A stretch of DNA of 64,000 nt from Artocarpus heterophyllus (Eukaryota; Streptophyta; Magnoliopsida; Rosales; Moraceae). Where the stretch lies: NCBI GenBank assembly GCA_025403435.1, contig CM046340.1:26539710-26603709 (forward strand), written 5' to 3'. The notes below the pieces were generated by a model. That model was given only the letters and a program-made list of their open reading frames with translations. It had not been told where the DNA came from and ran no database searches. Positions 61,552 to 64,000 of the stretch are shown here, one piece after another (position 1 is the stretch's first letter; every line of letters begins with the position of its first letter). Made by a program: the position numbers and the translations under genes.

Positions 61552-63235
61552 TTTTAATCTACAATAAAGAATCATATACCAAACATAAGCAAACATATAA
61601 TAACAATTTAGTAAAATAACACAATCATGTAAAATCATACAAATGTGTTTATGTGTTAAAACCTTGAAAATATCACAACCTTACAATGATAATTCCCAAC
61701 TTAGAATTCAACAAGCTCCTAGGGGAGTCATGCCAAATTCAATTAGGAACACGGATCCCCTCTTCATTAATATATGCCATCCAAGACCCGTATGATCCAG
61801 CGTATATCAATAATCGTTTCTTTGGCCATTAATTTTATTAACAGAGCTCCTAGGGGAGGTTAATAATAAAATTAACGTGAGTGTATAACCATCGTTTCAA
61901 TATTTTATCCATGATTTATAATCACCACCTAGGGGTGTGCAACCATAAATCAGACTAAAATATATTATCCTTTTAGAGATCCAATCTGGTACATGATAGA
62001 AATCCCTTCCTAGGGGTCAAGACCACCATGGTCTTCCTATGGACCAACGATGGAGGCCTTAGGTCCTCTCTTCGAAAACCTTCTCCCACTTAATCTTTTG
62101 AAGTTAAGGTTTTATTTCAAAATTATGCATGAATAATTTTAATATGAGCGGCACTCCCTATTCTATATGACATGTTATCAATATACATGGCAAATCATAT
62201 TATAGTGCAGACAAGCAAAGCAATCAAGCAAAGCTACAAGCAAATTAATAATAACCGTAATATTATGGTTTCATCCTAGAGAATAAAAAACTAAGATTAC
62301 AAGAGAATAATCGAGACATTTTATCGATTCTTCATCCTTGAATCCTCAAGCTGTATCCTTCTTCATGTAATACCCATCTTCAAGTCTTAAATCCCATATG
62401 AATCAAATACTTCATATTTCCAGTCATATCCAAATTTAATGTTTCTCAGAATCGCCTCAAAAATAAAATTAAAATTGTACTGCAAAAATTACACCCTTTC
62501 TGGAAATTTTCTAGCTCTCGGTCGGCAGGCCGATCTGGTTGATCGGCCTGTCGGTCATGCTTCATCGGCCTGCCGATCTCAAAGATCGGCCTGCCGACCC
62601 ATGAAAGTTTGGCCTGCCGGCAGAGCCAGCCAATTTCTGCCCCACTATCGGCCTATTGAACCACACGTTAGGCCTGCCGATCTGTGACCATCGGCCTGCC
62701 GAACTATGATGTCTGGCATGCCGATCGAGCAATAATCCCTCATTCCAGAAAATACAATTTTAATGCAATTTGTTAATTTTGTTTTCAACAATTCAAAAGC
62801 ATAAAATTAGAGACTCAAAAAATATATGGGGTCGCCATCATCATTCTTCTAGATCCATCTTCTAGATCCGTCTTCTCCTAATAATTATTTAATTACAAAA
62901 TTTTATAAATTTGAAATAAATAATAATTCCTAGACGGAGATGATAGTCTGCCATCTAATTACATGAAAACCTATATACACATTCTAAACTCTAAGGAACC
63001 ATAACCGCTATTAATTAATTAATAAATAATTAAACAATGATTTAATCAACCATAATTAATTAATAAACATTCACCACATAATCCATGACAACAAATATAT
63101 TATATGGAAACTTAGAGTGCCATCTCTCTATAAAATTCAATTCAAGCATAGGAGAGATAAAGATCACAAAATTTATGCATATATCATGATCACAAACTTG
63201 TAAATTTATGTAAAAACCATGGCTCTGATACCATT
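61552..63235 (-). other. Element E leader and primer-binding site
   Basis: The primer-binding site appears as GCTCTGATACCA at 63222-63233, the exact reverse of TGGTATCAGAGC. The leader is about 1.65 kb. Its GC-rich cluster at 62515-62735 has the best-kept copies of the family motif (TCGGCAGGCCGA on the minus strand), about ten in 220 bp. Four CCTAGGGG motifs lie at about 61715, 61850, 61928 and 62011. Confidence 0.85.
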
Positions 63236-64000
63236 TGTTGGAAACATGGTACATAGCGGAATTTTCAAAATTTTTCATCAAAGTAATTTTCAAAACACAA
63301 GTTTGACATGCTATATGTATAAATTAGACAGATCTTACTAACCTTTGTGTGAAGAACCTCCGCAACCTGTGTAGAGAAGTAATGTTCTAGAAGAGCCTCA
63401 ACCAACTGGTCTTCTTTGTTATTCTCTATCCATAACCGGAGTGAGTGTAGGCTCACACGTACAGTTCTTCCACCAGTGACTCTCCTTCCAACTGAGAGAG
63501 AGAACCCAAAGCTAGTGTTTGTGATTTGTGAACAAAAGCTCTTAGGGAGTTTTCAGATGCTCACTAGAAGAGTATCACTCTTAATCTCTTAATTAATCTT
63601 AGTAAATCATCAGACTCACTGCCTTTTATAGCTATTGGTCCTGGGGTCAGTCCTTATTAGATTAGGTCTCAAAAACTCAAAACAGAATCAAGTTTGGATT
63701 AATATCTGATAAGATCCACGTAAAAACACGTAATCTTATCGCTCGTTGATCGGCAGGCCGAACACGTCATTCGACAGGCCGAACTCCCGTGAAAAATCTC
63801 CGCAAATCTTTTATTTTCCACCCGCGATTCTATAGGATAAAGTCTCAGTTTTGATTCAAATAACCCAATAGAGAAGATATCTGATCAAAACAAACTTTAT
63901 CAAGATAATCTCTAAGAAAATAAATCAATTCACAATAATTCTACAAGTTTATCTTGATTTAATTTATCCAAAATTAAATCAACCGATAAACAGACAAGAA
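63236..64000 (-). repeat. 5' LTR of element E, partial (765 bp in window)
   Basis: Reads TGTTGGAAACATGG at 63236, next to the primer-binding site, and matches 55572-56340 closely. The rest lies right of the window. Confidence 0.93.

Larger units (their letters stand above)
55572..64000 (-). mobile_element. Copia element E, minus strand, 5' LTR cut by window edge
   Basis: The most complete member here: 3' LTR (55572-57584), polypurine tract, gag-pol (57599-61551), leader, primer-binding site (63222-63233) and the first 765 bp of the 5' LTR, all on the minus strand. Internal length is 5651 bp, giving about 9.7 kb in full. It sits in element D's pol. The overlapping parts of its two LTRs differ at several percent of sites by eye, mainly transitions, so the insertion is not recent. 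Confidence 0.94.

Noticed and set aside
62515..62735. Regularly repeated GGCAGGCCGA units resembling a CRISPR array
   Set aside because: Repeats are only about 10-12 bp, vary in sequence and spacing, and lie in the leader of a plant retrotransposon.

Overview
This is nuclear DNA of a plant, most likely a dicot. The evidence is an AT-rich sequence, one six-exon host gene with GT-AG introns, and long-terminal-repeat (LTR) retrotransposons primed by initiator tRNA-Met that are stacked inside one another. I cannot name the species. I see no bacterial-type operons, rRNA, tRNA or CRISPR.

Layout. 1-5526: Ty1/copia element A (+), internally deleted, inserted into an older copia gag remnant (5527-5925, -). 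6488-10824: the only intact-looking host gene, a 420-residue GDP-fucose O-fucosyltransferase-like type II membrane protein (+). 12401 to about 29452: a degenerate hAT-type DNA transposon (transposase on -), split by copia element B (15298-28403, +, target duplication GATAT). B is itself split by two back-to-back solo LTRs (18607-20117 and 20124-22152). A small hAT-like non-autonomous repeat lies at about 28738-29358. 30778-35409: a decayed Ty3/gypsy element (+). 36500-38397: a solo copia LTR with target duplication ATGAG. 39453-64000: a nest in which copia element C (-) is broken by a solo LTR (40672-42703, duplication CACCT), by an unrelated solo LTR (43469-45607) and by copia element D (+). 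D is broken in turn by copia element E (-), which runs off the window.

A, B, C, D, E and three of the solo LTRs are one copia family with very long LTRs (about 1.9-2.03 kb, TGTTAGACATG...CCAACA) and a 1.6-1.7 kb leader before gag. The polyprotein order is gag with a CCHC knuckle, DSGA protease, integrase, YVDD reverse transcriptase, RNase H. Every copy is broken by stops, many of which look like C-to-T or G-to-A changes. None looks autonomous.

The most interesting observations concern this family. (1) GC-rich GGCAGGCCGA motifs in the leader are reverse complements of motifs in the LTR U3, so the two ends of the genomic RNA could pair. (2) Two small hairpins are conserved near the start of U3. 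(3) An antisense ORF of up to 88 codons and a sense ORF of up to about 86 codons recur in many LTR copies. (4) Elements D and E form a multi-kilobase inverted repeat that could give double-stranded RNA. I found no clearly new host system; these are candidate features of a retrotransposon family.
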